Positions 14,913 through 22,556 of a DNA stretch of 28,270 nt are shown here, one piece after another. The notes beneath the pieces were generated by a model. It ran no database searches, was not told where the DNA came from, and was given only the letters and a program-made list of their open reading frames with translations. The stretch covers positions 1 to 28,270 of the forward strand of contig CAKQDG010000021.1 in NCBI GenBank assembly GCA_934219025.1. Reading direction: 5' to 3'. The number at the start of each line of letters is the position of its first letter. Position 1 is the stretch's first letter. The position numbers were made by a program, and so were the translations under genes. The DNA comes from an uncultured Prevotella sp. (GTDB taxonomy: Bacteria > Bacteroidota > Bacteroidia > Bacteroidales > Bacteroidaceae).

Positions 14913-17032
14913 TTCTGTAAAGCCTCCTGTTCTGCAAGTTTCTCCTTGCCGGCATAGTAACGGCGATGCGCCTCCTCTTGTCGTGCAGCAGAGAAATTGC
15001 TTACCCTCTTTAAGTATCCGATGATACGCGTCATGTAGTCCACGTTTTTGCTGTGGCAGTGGGGGCATTCGTGGAGGTACCGCTTGTCTATGTGTCCACA
15101 GTCGTTGCAGATAGTGTTGGGAATGTTGAATGTAAAGTAGTTGCATCCCTCCTTTGCAGCAATGCGTAACAGCTGGCGGTATTGGTCTTTCGACAAGTGC
15201 TCGTCGAGGTTCATATGCAGGGCAGAGCCACCGGTGAGGTGTTCAATGTATGGTGCGCCGTGCATCTTGAATTTGTCTATGATGTTTAGAGAGTCGTCTT
15301 CTACAACGTAAAAATAACTGTTGTAGCAGTCTCGCGGCACGAAATATCCGTCTTCGCGATCCCATTTTGCATGTTTCACGCCTACGTTTTCTGCAGGAAT
15401 CATCTCGCAGTTGAACATCACGTCTTTGGTTCTGTATTTTTTGTTGTATTCCTCCACGATACCCAGCACACCTTGTACGAAAGCCAGATAGTCAGGATTG
15501 TCGGTAATCGGCAGCCCGAGGAATTCTGCTGCTTCCACAAGACCGTTTACGCCGATTGTGAGATATTGTCGTCCCATGTTGATGTATCCGGCATCGAAAA
15601 GTGGCAACATTCCTTGTTTCTGCAGTTCCTTTAGGTTCTCGTTGTATGCAAGTTGCACTTTATGTACGAGGTCTACCACTTTTGTAAGGTATTCTTTATA
15701 GTCGAGTTTGTTGTTTACAGCATATTGTATACATCTGTTTAGATTGATAGTGAGCACACTCTTTGATCCTGTGGATACTCCGCCGGCACCGAGTGTGTAG
15801 CTAAAACCGTTGTCTTGTATCTCATTCCTCAGTCGGCAGCATGAACTGAGAGAATCGGCGTTGTCGCTCATATAAGTAAAGAAAGAGTGGCCTTCAGAAT
15901 ACATCTCTGCCGTGAAGTCGCCCCATTCCTTGTCGAGCACGTCTTTTCCGTCAGAGAGAAGGGCCATCGTTTCAACAGGGAATGTGAGAACCGTCTTTGT
16001 GCGTTCCTTGTTAAACCACTTCATAAACCGTTTTTGCAGCCAGCTAAGGCCGTTCCAGTCAGGTTTGCTTCCGTCGGGGAAGTAGAATTCGCCAAACAGA
16101 CTTTCGAAGTATGGCTTGTCGTAGTAAGCGATATTCCAAAATACTGCCTGATAATTTCTTGCTCCCGTTGGCTGGTTTATAGAATAGACAATCTGCTCGA
16201 AGCAGTCGGTGATTATCTTGTCGATTGTACGCTGTTTTGCCGACAAATCCACCACTTTGTCTGCATGCTCCCAGTAGTCCTTGCCGTATTCAAGTCCCAC
16301 GAAGTAGTTTAGATACATAAGAAACTCCGGAGTGGCGCAAGCACCGCTCAACATACTTGACACCATGAAAACCATATTCACAAAACCTCCACAGAATGAC
16401 TTTAGATTGGTTGGTGCTGTGGAATTTCCGCCTATTGCCGTAGTGCCACCGATGAGCCATGGGTACATAGTTATTGATGCACAATAATTGGCAAGGCTGG
16501 TTTCGTCGTTTTTGTATATAAAGTGATGAGTCAGCAAGTCAATGTATTTGTCAGACAGTTCTTTGCCGTACATTTTTTTTATTCTGTCGGTCAGAAGTCG
16601 TCTGTTCAGTCGAATGAAACTTGACTTTGGCAATTCTCCGATAAGGGTTGCTATATTTTTGTGCTCCACGTTTGCATTTGCATCATATTTAGATCCTGTG
16701 GCGGCGTTGGATGCCTGACAGTAATCTGCAAGGAACTTTAGCTTCTCCATTGTTTCGCGGTCTTCTGTGTGCTTCTGTCTGTAGAGCATGAAACTCTTGG
16801 CTACACTGTAGTAACCTTCTTTCATGAGCGATTCTTCAACCTGGTTTTGTATGTCTTCAACGGTAATCCCTTCATGAATGTCAAGGTTTGCTATAATCTT
16901 AGAAATGCATCCCAAATCTGTGGGTTCATCAACAGAGTTGAAAGCTTTGATTATGGCGCTCATTATCTTGTCCAGACTGAAGCGGTCTTTAGAGCCGTCG
17001 CGCTTAGTAATGGCGAAGTTTTTTATTTCCAT
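14906..17032 (-). CDS. nrdD: anaerobic (class III) ribonucleoside-triphosphate reductase NrdD
   Basis: NrdD reduces ribonucleotides to deoxyribonucleotides without oxygen, supplying dNTPs in an anaerobe. The protein has 708 residues. An N-terminal ATP-cone (about 4-92) provides allosteric control. DSLSSCCRLRN (393-403) is the highly conserved class III segment, which I believe contains the active-site cysteine. C642, C645, C656 and C659 form the C-terminal zinc site. RIIGYLKR contains the glycyl-radical residue G672. All key residues are present. The gene is followed by overlapping nrdG and preceded by its own promoter, with a leader of about 220 nt that contains repeats. Confidence 0.97.
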   Translation of the reverse strand: MEIKNFAITKRDGSKDRFSLDKIMSAIIKAFNSVDEPTDLGCISKIIANLDIHEGITVEDIQNQVEESLMKEGYYSVAKSFMLYRQKHTEDRETMEKLKFLADYCQASNAATGSKYDANANVEHKNIATLIGELPKSSFIRLNRRLLTDRIKKMYGKELSDKYIDLLTHHFIYKNDETSLANYCASITMYPWLIGGTTAIGGNSTAPTNLKSFCGGFVNMVFMVSSMLSGACATPEFLMYLNYFVGLEYGKDYWEHADKVVDLSAKQRTIDKIITDCFEQIVYSINQPTGARNYQAVFWNIAYYDKPYFESLFGEFYFPDGSKPDWNGLSWLQKRFMKWFNKERTKTVLTFPVETMALLSDGKDVLDKEWGDFTAEMYSEGHSFFTYMSDNADSLSSCCRLRNEIQDNGFSYTLGAGGVSTGSKSVLTINLNRCIQYAVNNKLDYKEYLTKVVDLVHKVQLAYNENLKELQKQGMLPLFDAGYINMGRQYLTIGVNGLVEAAEFLGLPITDNPDYLAFVQGVLGIVEEYNKKYRTKDVMFNCEMIPAENVGVKHAKWDREDGYFVPRDCYNSYFYVVEDDSLNIIDKFKMHGAPYIEHLTGGSALHMNLDEHLSKDQYRQLLRIAAKEGCNYFTFNIPNTICNDCGHIDKRYLHECPHCHSKNVDYMTRIIGYLKRVSNFSAARQEEAHRRYYAGKEKLAEQEALQKC

Positions 17033-17047
17033 GATCTTATTTGTTGT

Positions 17048-17112
17048 ATTTTAATTTTGTGGTTTGATATTCGAAATTTTTTATTTTAAAAAGCTTTAAC
17101 ATTTTAATTTTG
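17048..17112. repeat. 12-bp direct repeats close to the nrdD start
   Basis: ATTTTAATTTTG occurs at 17048-17059 and again at 17101-17112, a 53-bp offset. Read on the plus strand each contains a TAATTTTG that resembles a -7 box, but no gene lies downstream in that direction. They fall in the untranslated leader of nrdD and could be regulator or RNA-structure sites. Confidence 0.4.
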
Positions 17113-17184
17113 CAGTATAACTAACTATCTCTTAGGTGGTTATATGGAATTTGATGTGCTCTCTCCATGGATTGTTAGATAAAT

Positions 17185-17243
17185 AAAGTTTTCTGTTTTG
17201 GATAACTTTTGAATTTGCTTATACTGAAAAGTTTTCTGTTTTG
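17185..17243. repeat. 16-bp perfect direct repeats in the nrdD leader
   Basis: AAAGTTTTCTGTTTTG occurs at 17185-17200 and 17228-17243, a 43-bp (about four helical turns) offset. Both copies lie just downstream of the predicted nrdD transcription start, a position suited to repressor binding. The NrdR-box consensus is not recognisable in them. Confidence 0.55.
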
Positions 17244-17259
17244 CTTTTCTTTTCGCTTG

Positions 17260-17289
17260 CAAAGGTATGAAAAAAAAAAGAGTCTGCAA
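17260..17289 (-). promoter_or_regulatory. nrdDG promoter
   Basis: On the minus strand, TTG (17289-17287), a 19-nt spacer and TACCTTTG (17267-17260) match the Bacteroidetes consensus. The start site would be about 17253, giving a leader of about 220 nt. The 17033-17425 gap otherwise holds only the repeats described; I see no gene or recognisable riboswitch in it. Confidence 0.7.
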
Positions 17290-17425
17290 GAAGATTTGTG
17301 TAAAATATATCAAAAAATCAGCACTATTTTTGGCTTTAAAATAAAGCAAAGATGTTACTGTCTGTTTATCAGCATATTGGGGCATTTGCTTATAGTAAAG
17401 CATTGTGTTTAGGGCTTTTTTACCT

Positions 17426-18730
17426 TTATTTCAGTTGTATTTCTTTGTATCCAACAAGTCGATCTGTGCGTTCGCCTTGTCCGCGGAAGTATATTAGTGC
17501 GGAATATTTGTTTTCTGTTTGAAAGTAGTTTCCTTCAGTTGGCATGATTTCCGGTTCGCCATTAGATCCTAGCATAAGATACTGATAGGAATAATAGCCT
17601 TGTTTAAGCATAATGCATGCTTCGTAGCAGTTTTTTTCGGAATTGTAGGTCATTTTATATTGCGGGTCGAATCTGTCGTATGTCCAGTCTCCGTTGATGT
17701 ATACCTCTCCACTTACAGGAGTCGGACAGTTTAGCGTGAAGTGTGTCAGTATGTATTCTGAAGTGTGGTCGTTGTCTATATTGTCGCTATTGCGTATGTA
17801 GAAAGCTCCGTCAGCGTCCTCGTCATAAAGATAGTTTGGTCGTGGATCGTTATCATAAAGCCATGCGTGGTAGTTTGTGTCGTCCCATGACAGGTGGTCT
17901 ACTCCCATCGTGGCATGTGATGTGGCGAGTGTTTCAAATTTGTGGTATTCGTTGCCGGCATCGAATATAAGTTCACGGTTGTGTGTCCATTGTAATCCGT
18001 CTATGGTAGAGTATTGAGGCTTTGTATTTATTTTGGCATTGTCCCAGCGCCTGTTCTGTAATACCACGGATTTGATTTGCGTAGCAGGGTCGTTTACTCT
18101 AAGAGTGTTGTATCTTACGGTTATTCCAACCTGTTGATGAGATTTGTTTGTGTCAATATCTGTGTTTGTTGTTGCCTCCATCCCGATGCTTACGGTGGGC
18201 TCTGCAACCATAAAACATGCTGTTAGGATTTTCTCGCCGGTGTTGTCGTCTTTGACTGTCAGTTTGTAGTTGCCGCTGAGTTTCAGTTTGCACTGTTCGT
18301 TTGGAATTGTAAGGCTGTAGTGGGTGTAAAGCACATTTGTGCCGACAGACTCCTCCACGTCGTCTATGGTGTTGTCGAGAGCGAAGCCTTCGATATAATC
18401 GCTTTGGAAAAGACCGTCGGAGATTGTCCAGTCTGCTTCACAATGCTCTATGCTGTATGTGTATCGCTGGTAAGTGTGCGTAAGGTCATCGAAGGAAATT
18501 TTTATCACGTTGTCAGGGTTTTCGGTATGAAGCTGCATGACGGGTAGCGACAACCAGTTGCTTCCGCAAACCACTTGCAGGGATTTTATGTTGTCTTTGT
18601 ATATTTTGTGGCGTTGGGCATAGAGCCCTATAGGTGTGGCTAATGATATGGTGATCCATGTGAGTACAGAAATTGTCCTGTTGACTGTTTCTGTGATTTT
18701 TCTGTTGTGGCTTGTCGTTATTTTTTCCAT
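17426..18730 (-). CDS. type IX secretion system plug protein (DUF5103)
   Basis: The 434-residue protein has an unusually long n-region and a hydrophobic stretch ending LYAQ (cleavage about 38-39), so it is exported. The body matches the DUF5103 family: an N-terminal beta-sandwich with VCGSNWLSLPVMQL and LTHTYQRYTYSIEHCEADW. A C-terminal half follows with NREL.FDAGNEYHKFE, WLYDNDPRPNY and MLKQGYYSYQYL. Members of this family occlude the periplasmic side of the SprA/Sov outer-membrane translocon. The start codon shares one base with the purN stop (TAATG), so the two are translationally coupled. Its presence implies a T9SS in this organism, consistent with the sorting-like tails on two other proteins here. 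Confidence 0.85.
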   Translation of the reverse strand: MEKITTSHNRKITETVNRTISVLTWITISLATPIGLYAQRHKIYKDNIKSLQVVCGSNWLSLPVMQLHTENPDNVIKISFDDLTHTYQRYTYSIEHCEADWTISDGLFQSDYIEGFALDNTIDDVEESVGTNVLYTHYSLTIPNEQCKLKLSGNYKLTVKDDNTGEKILTACFMVAEPTVSIGMEATTNTDIDTNKSHQQVGITVRYNTLRVNDPATQIKSVVLQNRRWDNAKINTKPQYSTIDGLQWTHNRELIFDAGNEYHKFETLATSHATMGVDHLSWDDTNYHAWLYDNDPRPNYLYDEDADGAFYIRNSDNIDNDHTSEYILTHFTLNCPTPVSGEVYINGDWTYDRFDPQYKMTYNSEKNCYEACIMLKQGYYSYQYLMLGSNGEPEIMPTEGNYFQTENKYSALIYFRGQGERTDRLVGYKEIQLK

Positions 18731-19302
18731 TACTTTTCCTCGGTTAAAATTCGTTCTATGACAAGTGGCAGATATTTGTATTCAAGTTTGTGTATTTTTG
18801 AGGCAATTTCTTTTGGCGTGTCGTCAAGGTCGAGTGGGGTGGAGTGTTGTTCGATAATCTCTCCCTTGTCGTATTCGTTGCTTACATAATGTATCGTTAT
18901 TCCGCTTTTAGTTTCGCCGTTGGCTTTTACGGCTTCATGCACGTGTATGCCATACATGCCCTTTCCGCCGTATTTGGGTAGTAGAGATGGATGGATGTTA
19001 ATTATCTTGTGCTGGTAAGCTTCTGTTAAGAAATCTGGTATGAGGAGCATAAAGCCTGCAAGTACGATTAAGTCGATGCTGTTGCCCTTGAGCAGAGGCA
19101 ATAGTGCGGAGCTGTCGTTGATTTTTTCTTTGGAGAATATGAATGTCTTTGTGTTATACTCCTTTGCTCTTTCTATTACTTTTGCTTTTGGGTTGTTTGT
19201 TATGACCATAGCCACTCTGATATTGTCAGATTCGTTGAAATATCTGATAATATTAGCGCAGTTTGTACCATTCCCAGAGGCGAATATGGCGATGTTTTTC
19301 AT
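18730..19302 (-). CDS. purN: phosphoribosylglycinamide formyltransferase PurN
   Basis: PurN transfers a formyl group from 10-formyltetrahydrofolate to GAR in de novo purine synthesis. The protein has 190 residues from MKNIAIFASGNGTN (phosphate-binding loop 8-13). Catalytic residues are visible: N102 and H104 in INIHPSLLPKYGGKG, and D145 in SNEYDKGEI. An upstream in-frame ATG (19389) would add 29 low-complexity Thr/Ser residues and overlap hslR, so I reject it. It lies 13 nt after hslR and overlaps the start of the T9SS plug gene by one base. Confidence 0.96.
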   Translation of the reverse strand: MKNIAIFASGNGTNCANIIRYFNESDNIRVAMVITNNPKAKVIERAKEYNTKTFIFSKEKINDSSALLPLLKGNSIDLIVLAGFMLLIPDFLTEAYQHKIINIHPSLLPKYGGKGMYGIHVHEAVKANGETKSGITIHYVSNEYDKGEIIEQHSTPLDLDDTPKEIASKIHKLEYKYLPLVIERILTEEK

Positions 19303-19315
19303 AATGATATTTGTT

Positions 19316-19744
19316 TTACTCGTTGTCGTTGTCAAGGTTGTCGTCATATTCGTCGAAGCCGAACATTGCCGGTTCGATGAAGGCGTCAAGACTTCGTCTT
19401 TCTTTCTTTGTCGGTCGTCCGGTTCCTCTTGCCCTGTCTACAAAACCGCTGATGCGGCTCATCTCCAGAATTTCGTACTGTTTAGGATCTGTAACGTTTT
19501 CGTAAATTTCGGGTATAAACTTTGCCCCAACGCGTTGTTCTATGCATTTTAGAATCTTGAATGAGTATGTGATTGGTGGCTTCTTTACGCTAACCGTTTC
19601 CCCGTTCTTTACCATGTGAGATGGTTTAACATTTGTACCATTTATTGTTACTCTGCCGTTCTTGCATGCATCGGCGGCGATGGAGCGGGTCTTAAATATT
19701 CGGGCTGCCCATAGCCATTTGTCTATTCGTGCTGTATCTGCCAT
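19316..19744 (-). CDS. hslR: S4-domain RNA-binding protein, Hsp15 family
   Basis: Residues 4-65 form an S4 RNA-binding domain with the characteristic opening RIDKWLWAARIFKTRSIAADAC and GRVTINGTNVKPSHMVKNGE. Hsp15 binds 50S subunits that carry a stalled nascent chain on tRNA and helps recycle them. The tail contains the family's RGTGRPTKKERR basic stretch (about 105-117) and then an acidic end. It lies 8 nt downstream of pth, whose product cleaves peptidyl-tRNA, a functionally matched neighbour. Confidence 0.93.
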   Translation of the reverse strand: MADTARIDKWLWAARIFKTRSIAADACKNGRVTINGTNVKPSHMVKNGETVSVKKPPITYSFKILKCIEQRVGAKFIPEIYENVTDPKQYEILEMSRISGFVDRARGTGRPTKKERRSLDAFIEPAMFGFDEYDDNLDNDNE

Positions 19745-19752
19745 GAATCTTG

Positions 19753-20322
19753 TTATTTCCTATGGTTAAACTGGTTCATCGTTATGTCTATTCCTGCAAG
19801 AGCAAAGCTTTTTATGATTTCGCATGATGTGCTGATAGCAGGTTCAAGAGTCTTCAAGTCGTTGCTGTCATATTTTCCAAGCACCCATTCTATTTGCATC
19901 CCACGTGGAAAATCGTTGCCTATGCCAACCCTTAGCCGTGCGTATTTTTGAGTCCCTATTACGGATTGTATGTTCCCGAGGCCATTATGTCCGCCGTTAC
20001 TGCCGCTTCCTTTCAGTCTTAGGTTGCCGAGTGGCAGTGATAAATCATCTACTATTACAAGAAGGTGTTCCACGGGAATGTTTTCTTTGTTCATCCAGTA
20101 TCTTACAGCGTTTCCGCTGAGATTCATGAAAGTTGTGGGTTTTAGCAGAATGAGTTTTCTTCCTTTTACAGACGTTTCAGCAATAAATCCGTATCTTTTG
20201 TCTTGAAAATCCACTCCCGCTTCTTTGGCGAAAGTGTCTATAACCATAAATCCCGTGTTATGTCGTGTCATGTCGTATTCGTTGCCTGGGTTTCCGAGAC
20301 CGACGATTAAGAATTTTTCCAT
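19753..20322 (-). CDS. pth: peptidyl-tRNA hydrolase
   Basis: Pth releases peptides from prematurely dropped peptidyl-tRNA. The 189-residue protein has the family hallmarks: [19 protein letters not shown] with N11 and catalytic H21, [22 protein letters not shown] with the catalytic-dyad aspartate at 92/93, and [12 protein letters not shown]. It follows rplY with a hairpin terminator between the two and no visible promoter of its own. Some readthrough from rplY is therefore likely; rplY and pth are adjacent in many bacteria. Confidence 0.97.
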   Translation of the reverse strand: MEKFLIVGLGNPGNEYDMTRHNTGFMVIDTFAKEAGVDFQDKRYGFIAETSVKGRKLILLKPTTFMNLSGNAVRYWMNKENIPVEHLLVIVDDLSLPLGNLRLKGSGSNGGHNGLGNIQSVIGTQKYARLRVGIGNDFPRGMQIEWVLGKYDSNDLKTLEPAISTSCEIIKSFALAGIDITMNQFNHRK

Positions 20323-20345
20323 TTCTTTACCTTAGTGTATTATAT

Positions 20346-20385
20346 AAAAATGGGTGACTCTAAATACAGATATTCAGAATCACCC
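20346..20385 (-). terminator. hairpin terminator/attenuator between rplY and pth
   Basis: On the minus strand GGGTGATTCT (20385-20376) pairs with AGAGTCACCC (20361-20352) with one G-U wobble, followed by ATTTTTATATAAT. Only about 24 bp then separate it from pth, too little for a full promoter, so it probably reduces rather than abolishes downstream transcription. Confidence 0.75.
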
Positions 20386-20421
20386 TTTCCGTTTTGAAGC
20401 CTTTGGGCTGCAATATGGTTG

Positions 20422-21024
20422 TTAAGCCTCAGCTTCAGCGTCGTTTGCTGCAGCAATAGACTTACGTGTAGCCTTGATTGAACATACAACAACATTCTTG
20501 CTTGTTGCCATCTCGAGTCCCTCGTAGTTAAGTTCGCCAACCTTGATGCTCTTGCCGATAGCAAGATTTGTAACGTCGATGTCGAGGTGTTCTGGAATAT
20601 CCTGGTATTTTGCTGTAACGTTGATCTTGCGGATAGAGAGGTTCATACGTCCACCGTCACGTACACCCTGTGCCAAACCGTTGAGTTTAACAGGAATACC
20701 TATTGTTATAGGCTTCTGATCGTTAACCTCATAGAAGTCTACGTGCAACAAAGCGTCTGTTACAGGATGGAACTGCAACTCTTTCAAAATTGCAGTGTGC
20801 TCCTCACCGTCGATAATGAGTTTGATTACATAGATGTGTGGAGTGTAAACGATTTTGCGCAGTTCGCTCATCGGACATGCGATAGACAATGCTTCAGGTG
20901 CACCTTCTGCATTCTTTGCCTCTCCATAAAGATTACATGGAATCAAGTTCTGCTTGCGCATAGCTTTAGCAGCCTTCTTGCCAAGGTCTGTTCTTTTCTG
21001 ACCTTTTACTTCAATTTCTTTCAT
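20422..21024 (-). CDS. rplY: 50S ribosomal protein L25/general stress protein Ctc
   Basis: The 200-residue, two-domain Ctc-type L25 binds 5S rRNA. Residues 1-95 form the L25 domain (RTDLGKKAAKAMRKQNLIPCNLYG and VTDALLHVDFYEV). Residues 96-185 form the TL5/Ctc C-terminal beta domain (IGIPVKLNGLAQGVRDGG, LDIDVTNLAIGKSIKVGEL). A short alanine- and glutamate-rich tail ends the protein. It has a well-formed promoter about 100 bp upstream and leads the run rplY-pth-hslR-purN-plug. Confidence 0.96.
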   Translation of the reverse strand: MKEIEVKGQKRTDLGKKAAKAMRKQNLIPCNLYGEAKNAEGAPEALSIACPMSELRKIVYTPHIYVIKLIIDGEEHTAILKELQFHPVTDALLHVDFYEVNDQKPITIGIPVKLNGLAQGVRDGGRMNLSIRKINVTAKYQDIPEHLDIDVTNLAIGKSIKVGELNYEGLEMATSKNVVVCSIKATRKSIAAANDAEAEA

Positions 21025-21116
21025 AATTGTGTTACTCTAAATTAAGTTGTTTATAATTAATGCTTAATTCACCATCACACGGAAAATAAATTCACGTAGT
21101 GCTTGAAAAAGCGGTG

Positions 21117-21147
21117 CAAAGGTATTCCTTTTTTGTAAACCTCACAA
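21117..21147 (-). promoter_or_regulatory. rplY promoter
   Basis: On the minus strand, TTG (21147-21145), a 20-nt spacer and TACCTTTG (21124-21117) match the consensus fully. The leader is about 85 nt. The same -7 sequence occurs at the nrdD and tRNA-Asp promoters. Confidence 0.8.
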
Positions 21148-21185
21148 GTTTTGCGATAAAAAAAATATAAAACATCGTGCTTTTC

Positions 21186-21216
21186 TTGCATATGAAATCT
21201 AATTTGACTATTTTTG
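21186..21216 (+). promoter_or_regulatory. nusB operon promoter
   Basis: TTG (21186-21188), a 20-nt spacer and TATTTTTG (21209-21216) match the consensus. The start site near 21223 falls inside the longest open frame and forces the nusB start to the ATG at 21259. Confidence 0.8.
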
Positions 21217-21258
21217 CAGTGGTTTTTCGAAATACACAATTATTTTATATTTACGAAG

Positions 21259-22194
21259 ATGATAAACAGAGAATTGATAAGGATAAAAATTGTCCAGTTA
21301 ACCTATGCATACTATCAAAACGGTAATCATAACATGGATAACGCAGAAAAGGAGTTGCTTTTTAGTTTGTCTAAAGCTTATGATTTGTATAATTGCCTGT
21401 TGTCATTGATTGTTGCAGTATCAAAGGAGGCTCATCTACGTTATGATGTAGAAGTTGCTCGGGCCAAGCGTGAGGGTAAAGAATTGCCTTCTGGAAAATT
21501 TGTAAACAATAGATTTGCAATGCAACTTGAGGAAAACAAGCAGTTGCTTGAATATATGGATACCCAAAAGCTTACATGGGAAGACAATATTGAGTTTGTG
21601 AGAGACCTGTTGTCTCAATTCGAGCAAAGTCAGATGTATATGGAGTATTTGGAGGATAATACAGATTCGTATGACAACGATCGTGAAATCTGGAGAAAAC
21701 TATACAAGACTTTTATTATGGAGAATGAAACTCTTGACTCTTTGCTTGAAGAGCGAAGTCTTTATTGGAATGACGACAAGGAAATTGTTGATACATTTGT
21801 TCTGAAGACTATTAAACGTTTTGATCCTGTTGCAGGTGCAAAGCAAGAGCTTCTTCCCGAGTATAAAGATATGGAGGATAAAGACTTTGCAGTAAAGCTG
21901 TTTCGTTCAACAATTCTTAATGCAGACCAGTATCAAAGGTATATGAGTGAGACGTCAAGGAACTGGGATTTCTCTCGACTTGCGTATATGGATGTGGTGA
22001 TAATGCAGATTGCTATTGCCGAGATGGTCAATTTTCCGAACATTCCGATTAGTGTTACAATAAATGAATATGTGGAATTGGCAAAACTGTATAGCACCCC
22101 TAAGAGTGGCTCGTATATAAATGGTATGCTTGATTCTATTGCGCGTTATCTTGTTGATACAGGTAAGGTGATGAAGACGATGACTAAAAACTAA
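21259..22194 (+). CDS. nusB: transcription antitermination factor NusB
   Basis: The protein has 311 residues, the long form seen in Bacteroidetes rather than the roughly 140 residues of E. coli. The N-terminus MINRELIRIKIVQLTYAYYQ is the RNA-binding helix region. A long helical insertion follows (about 60-195). The canonical C-terminal half is clear: RNWDFSRLAYMDVVIMQIAIAEM and PISVTINEYVELAKLYSTPKSGSYINGMLDSI. NusB binds boxA RNA with S10 for rRNA antitermination. An open frame begins earlier at a TTG (21214) but that lies within the promoter. It leads the nusB-yajC-ybbR-coaE cluster. Confidence 0.93.
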   Translation: MINRELIRIKIVQLTYAYYQNGNHNMDNAEKELLFSLSKAYDLYNCLLSLIVAVSKEAHLRYDVEVARAKREGKELPSGKFVNNRFAMQLEENKQLLEYMDTQKLTWEDNIEFVRDLLSQFEQSQMYMEYLEDNTDSYDNDREIWRKLYKTFIMENETLDSLLEERSLYWNDDKEIVDTFVLKTIKRFDPVAGAKQELLPEYKDMEDKDFAVKLFRSTILNADQYQRYMSETSRNWDFSRLAYMDVVIMQIAIAEMVNFPNIPISVTINEYVELAKLYSTPKSGSYINGMLDSIARYLVDTGKVMKTMTKN

Positions 22195-22223
22195 AAATAA
22201 TCATTTATTATAAAAAGAAAATT

Positions 22224-22556
22224 ATGATGACATCAATGTTTTTGGCAGCACAGTCTGCACAGGGGGGCGGAGGTATGTCCTTCCTAATTATGATGGTTGC
22301 AATTTTTGCTATTATGTGGTTCTTTATGATTCGCCCTCAGCAAAAAAAACAAAAAGAAATACGCAATTTCCAGAACTCACTTCATGAAGGTGCAAGTGTG
22401 GTGACAGGTGGCGGTGTGTATGGAACTGTAAAGAAAATTGACCTTGCTGCAAATAAAGTTGAAGTTGAAATTGCAAAAGGAGTTGTGATTACTGTTGATA
22501 AGAGTTATGTATTTGCCGATGTAACAGCTACGGCTGCTGCAAGTCAGACTAAATAA
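22224..22556 (+). CDS. yajC: preprotein translocase subunit YajC
   Basis: YajC is the small accessory membrane subunit of the SecDF complex. The 110-residue protein has one transmembrane helix (about 19-37, SFLIMMVAIFAIMWFFMI) followed by the signature RPQQKKQKE. The soluble domain contains GASVVTGGGVYGTVKKID and VVITVDKSYV. Two adjacent ATG codons open the frame. The TAA stop overlaps the next ATG by one base (TAATG). Confidence 0.96.
   Translation: MMTSMFLAAQSAQGGGGMSFLIMMVAIFAIMWFFMIRPQQKKQKEIRNFQNSLHEGASVVTGGGVYGTVKKIDLAANKVEVEIAKGVVITVDKSYVFADVTATAAASQTK

Noticed and set aside
14448..15146. 232-residue version of NrdG
   Set aside because: The extra 78 residues lie inside nrdD and are non-homologous; the start at 14912 gives normal NrdG length and a 7-nt overlap.
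17033..17253. Cobalamin riboswitch or NrdR box in the nrdD leader
   Set aside because: I could not find a recognisable B12-box or a pair of NrdR palindromes; only the direct repeats are supported.
17140..17403. 87-residue minus-strand open frame in the nrdD upstream region
   Set aside because: It is low-complexity Lys/Gln/Phe text that spans the predicted nrdD promoter; no start signal or family is visible.
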